From UBA2259 sp964543485 (lineage in GTDB: Bacteria > Patescibacteriota > Dojkabacteria > SC72): a stretch of DNA of 64,000 nt. The notes under the pieces are model-generated. The model was not told where the DNA came from. It ran no database searches and saw only the letters and a program-made list of their open reading frames with translations. The stretch spans positions 81,493 to 145,492 of the forward strand of contig CAZIYI010000001.1 in NCBI GenBank assembly GCA_964543485.1, in the 5' to 3' direction. The translations under genes were made by a program, and so were the position numbers. Within the stretch, counting starts at the first letter, position 1. Each line of letters begins with the position of its first letter. Positions 61,701 through 64,000 of this stretch are shown in pieces.

Positions 61701-64000
61701 ATATGTACTCTCCATATGGGATAGCTTCTAGAGTAGTACATCCATTCCTTTCAGTAGAACCTTTTGCCCATTCATTAACTTTGTAAACTTCAAATCTAAA
61801 ATCTTTGTTTACATTATCAGCATAGTAGTCATCATATATTGAGACATTAATAGGACCGCCTAAATGGTCATATACATATGTATATTCGTGTGAGCTATTG
61901 TATGCTCCCCAGTTAACAGAAGAACCATTTATCAAAGCCATTAAACCTTTACTTGGTAAATCTAATCCACTTACCCAACCACCAGTTCCGTATGGAATAC
62001 CTATTGGCCTAAAGGAGTATCCCGCATCTGCAATCATTTGAGAATTTCCATATCTATATGTACCACTTACTTTGATTAAGTATGTACCTGCTGGTAAATT
62101 AGAACTGTTTGATCCACTGTTATTACTTACATTTAGAGCTGTTGGGCCATCTACTTTGTCAGATGCTAATACCATATCCCAACCAGAAAGGGATTTATTG
62201 TTATGGTTCTTTTTACATATCTTTACATCTGAGCCTTGGTAGTTTCCAAACTGTACTCCTACTTTGTCCTCTGAGGCTCCTAATACTACTGTATGACAGA
62301 AGGAATTATCTTGTGGATTTTGTACTCCTGAATATGGTTCTGTTTGATACCAACCCTCTTGAGGTTGTTCACATACATAGTATGTACCAGGTAAGAGATT
62401 TTCAAATCTGTATTGACCTTTTTCTACATTACCAACATCAGTAGTATCATCTCCTGTTTTCATTGTACCTAATACATCCCATTCTTGATTGTAGAGATTG
62501 ATTGTCCAGTTATCTAATTTATTCTTATTAATTTTTTCCTCCTTATCAAAATTTCCATTAATATTTACATCGTAATATTTTCTACCCTGTATAGAGCTGT
62601 ATGGATATTGATTAACTACTAGAAGAGTTCTATCAGCTCTTGATGTAGTTAAAAGGATATCTCCATCTCCTATTGTATTTCTCTGTCCATCGTTTGAAGG
62701 GTCTTCATCAAAGAGTTGTCCAGAGTAATCAATAGCTTGGTTTAAATTAAGATTTGAATCATTATACCTTGGAATATTCCATGGACTTGAATATGTTTCT
62801 TGACTGTAATAGAAGTGCCCTATTGGTAAATCAGAATATGTTTTACAGTAAAGATCGTTACCTTCACTTGAAGAATATACATCTGTATTTAAGTCTAAAG
62901 GTGTACTATAACTTGTTTCTGGAAGTACTCCTACTGGAGCACCTTGAGAGGTTGTAACATCTAACCCTTTTACAGAGAATTCATAGCCTGGTAGTTCAGA
63001 ACCGTCCGTTATCTTTCCATCAGGTGTAAGAGCTACTTTACATACTCTAATTGATCCAGCCTTGACTTTGACAGTTTCAGTATCTGTATTGTTTTCAATA
63101 TCTCTATCTCCACCTAAATACCATTCATCGTAGTTCCAAGATTCACCCTCTATATCATATACCTCTGCGATATTAGTAACTTCAGATCCACCTGATTCTG
63201 TTACTTTGTAATCACATGTAAATTTCCATGTTTCATTTGAATCTATTTTACCATCCATATTTATATCCCCTGAGTCATATTCAACTGGAGTACATAGGTC
63301 ATCTTTAACCATAGGTGTTACATTTGCAGGTCCCCCATTTTTAACTTCATATTCGTAAGTTATTGTCTCTCCTTTATATGCTACACTAGGTGCTATCTTA
63401 TCTATAGCTAAATCAAATGTTATTACATTTATTTGAGACCAATCTGGATATCTTTGTCCCGTTGTATAATCAATACATTCATACCCTTGAATATATCCCT
63501 CAGGTAAATCTTTCTCACAGAATTTATAACTTCCCTCACTTAACCATAGGTTAATTGGTAAGGATTCTGTAATTGTTTCTGTTCCGAGAACCTCATCTCC
63601 TTTTTTAATATCTACTGTAAACTCAGTCTCAGGATCAGAGTAATCAATTTTATCTCCATCCCAGTATAGTAATACATCCTTTCTTAATGTAAATGGATAT
63701 AGGGTAAACTCATCACTATCTGTTGTTTCTTCATCATAGAAAGAACCTGTTGCAGCAGCTTCGTTTGTGAAAGAATCTGGGAATGTCCATAATATGTTTG
63801 TAGTACATTGATATTTCCATTCTTCTCCATTTTCCAAAATATTATCTCCATCATCACCAGATTGGTAAACTACAGGATTGCACTTGTCATCAACTACAGA
63901 GATATTTGATAATGGGACATTACCTTTGTTTGTAACTTCATATTCATATGTTATATTTTCTCCATTTATTGCATAATCAGGACCACTCTTTTCTACTTCT
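58690..64000 (-). CDS. giant surface protein with DUF11, SdrD/CNA-B-like repeats, internal LPRTG and C-terminal anchored module; 5' end beyond window
   Basis: At least 1,770 codons as drawn, open to the right edge (residues ENITYEYEVTNKGNVPL precede the apparent TTG at 63837), so the start is missing. A 100-N gap (60364-60463) interrupts it. From the N-side: DUF11-like repeats, SdrD-B/CNA-B-like modules with acidic Ca-loop-like segments (DVNINGNFDKEE, DINGDGERNC, DENENSQFDEGE, DLNANGVLDEGE), another DUF11 repeat (SWPNTLAIGDTVTYTI), then ITLPRTGADTY, a helix and NPKKRIK. A second hydrophobic segment ending PLPTYASVA, two Ig/FN3-like domains, an acidic linker, a helix (YVIIAAAVVVLGSAGYSYV) and RRKK follow. 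Probably an adhesin or stalk anchored by the adjacent sortase. Confidence 0.85.
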   Translation of the reverse strand, partial: EVEKSGPDYAINGENITYEYEVTNKGNVPLSNISVVDDKCNPVVYQSGDDGDNILENGEEWKYQCTTNILWTFPDSFTNEAAATGSFYDEETTDSDEFTLYPFTLRKDVLLYWDGDKIDYSDPETEFTVDIKKGDEVLGTETITESLPINLWLSEGSYKFCEKDLPEGYIQGYECIDYTTGQRYPDWSQINVITFDLAIDKIAPSVAYKGETITYEYEVKNGGPANVTPMVKDDLCTPVEYDSGDINMDGKIDSNETWKFTCDYKVTESGGSEVTNIAEVYDIEGESWNYDEWYLGGDRDIENNTDTETVKVKAGSIRVCKVALTPDGKITDGSELPGYEFSVKGLDVTTSQGAPVGVLPETSYSTPLDLNTDVYSSSEGNDLYCKTYSDLPIGHFYYSQETYSSPWNIPRYNDSNLNLNQAIDYSGQLFDEDPSNDGQRNTIGDGDILLTTSRADRTLLVVNQYPYSSIQGRKYYDVNINGNFDKEEKINKNKLDNWTINLYNQEWDVLGTMKTGDDTTDVGNVEKGQYRFENLLPGTYYVCEQPQEGWYQTEPYSGVQNPQDNSFCHTVVLGASEDKVGVQFGNYQGSDVKICKKNHNNKSLSGWDMVLASDKVDGPTALNVSNNSGSNSSNLPAGTYLIKVSGTYRYGNSQMIADAGYSFRPIGIPYGTGGWVSGLDLPSKGLMALINGSSVNWGAYNSSHEYTYVYDHLGGPINVSIYDDYYADNVNKDFRFEVYKVNEWAKGSTERNGCTTLEAIPYGEYILDEYLKEGWIDISGKGTPVVVDEMEENFTIKNRVNQPVTIEAMKVVCDNESYLPNWGRKGPAKITSNTAQNWVDESEGHCRLEPTWEFEWGYQGAGNPGDEYIGYGGEDWNTFSAVGEEGIAIAKINNLKGSRIELREVLQENYIPFTYNNNNNSDDFSAEFYCDKDVANYDNWEWLNRPEYGQTYYCVAFNTQSTGDIHGYKWSDINGDGERNCIGEEMYDDVRSLAQNRAMEQCELEPLLGNWKIFIDENENSQFDEGERYMLTDNEDHLGWYWFEDLKLGEYTVCEELQDGWVQTYPINEGNNCHTITLPDENPKGFLDQVNAVEGPTYKFGNLQKGSITVYKFNDLNANGVLDEGESFLSDWEINISKIEEEGYSQITDIDGSTKFSLLPDSYVLSESMKDGWDQTGIXXXXXXXXXXXXXXXXXXXXXXXXXXXXXXXXXXIYCSNGAEVDRAISSPILENGIYNNNAYNLEVSSGDNRSCYIGNVQKSELYISKTNDSWPNTLAIGDTVTYTIKVRAEKSSVNNVILIDLPPEGFIPQSGTFRAISNVRGILDISAVKYSSPGKWELGKILVGEIVTITYKALVTDLVDAGKYPDLAYAKGIGIMGSNLLAISEGSGFEINDGIVGKYFVGTQVKVENDPEIEEGEVLGAAITLPRTGADTYITLGALISMILGFILLVFNPKKRIKNLFIAGVVLFSMFFILKPLPTYASVADIDVRIEQPVTPTNKNTFKIGFVALDLQNRTVTVECYKDGILFGTYATNSGNCEVTPALVTTSGTYDFYVKAKAGGDENISSTVSVEVVLEKPLPVINYAKTEGTCKYTLSFKTANDGRTSKVEIFRSSTQPFTANASTLIDTLTVGPNTAVTYADDDPLDCTKEYYYAIRALDDLGNFSSFVTDNIVTVIQGTTATTVTVNGETGEVAGEETTAGEEGEENPDQEEEDNGEVKGDEDEENGEDKDGEEDDTDETFWNKYKYVIIAAAVVVLGSAGYSYVRRKK
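60364..60463. other. assembly gap (100 N) in giant surface-protein gene
   Basis: Exactly 100 N, length unknown, inside the repeat region of the giant gene. Missing repeats or a frame break cannot be excluded. Confidence 0.99.

Overview
AT-rich bacterial contig (64 kb) that reads as a member of the Candidate Phyla Radiation (Patescibacteria). A low-GC group such as Dojkabacteria (WS6) or Katanobacteria is my guess from gene content, not something proved here. Reasons: compact translation factors (a 519-aa IF-2, a 595-aa alanyl-tRNA synthetase), tightly packed genes with many overlaps, a PrgI/VirB4/VirB6-type membrane machine, several sortases, and large Ig-like or DUF11 surface proteins. TGA acts as a stop (for example the ATGA junction of ruvX and mltG), so the Gracilibacteria/SR1 code does not apply. 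I saw no tRNA, rRNA, CRISPR array, insertion sequence or prophage. No intergenic stretch exceeds 300 bases. Three 100-N scaffold gaps (4458-4557, 41093-41192, 60364-60463) interrupt coding regions.

Layout. 1-7.9 kb (minus): str/S10 operon, fusA-tuf-rpsJ-rplC-rplD-rplW-rplB-rpsS-rplV-rpsC-rplP. 7.9-12.4 kb: TPR lipoprotein, Rpf-like muralytic enzyme (plus), PcrA/UvrD helicase. 12.4-22.3 kb (minus): a cell-envelope operon with a duplicated FN3 protein, a VirB6/TrbL-like membrane protein, a membrane protein ending in a HExxH metalloprotease domain, and a PGRP-like/NBR1-like/SH3 protein. 22.3-24.1 kb (plus): two rRNA methyltransferases. 24.1-30.7 kb (minus): dnaJ, then nusA-infB-rpsO-pnp. 30.7-42 kb (plus): sortase, orphan solute-binding protein, Ig-like protein, alaS, ruvX, mltG, LCP, holA, surface protein. 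42-51.3 kb: two small anchored Ig-fold proteins (minus), then rpsT, two membrane proteins, lepA, recF, and prgI-virB4N-virB4 (plus). 51.3-58 kb (minus): folD-glyA-thyX-like-dcd-sufS and a protease-less Lon-like ATPase. 58-64 kb (minus): a giant surface protein running off the right edge, with its sortase.

How the genes work together. The 12-22 kb and 47-51 kb loci look like two halves of one type IV secretion-like apparatus, with wall-active enzymes (Rpf-like, MltG, metalloprotease) nearby. folD, glyA, the ThyX-like protein and dcd form a coherent dTMP supply module. Two sortases match surface proteins carrying LPRTG and TPSTG motifs.

Most notable observations: both elongation factors lack the canonical aspartate of the NKxD guanine-specificity motif (EF-Tu NKFGD, EF-G NKIN); the ThyX-like protein is a tandem duplication whose halves keep different parts of the signature; the giant surface protein has an internal LPRTG sorting signal followed by a second signal-peptide-like segment; a Lon AAA+ module lacks its protease; and several genes have a -10 box 5-9 nt before the start codon, implying leaderless mRNAs.
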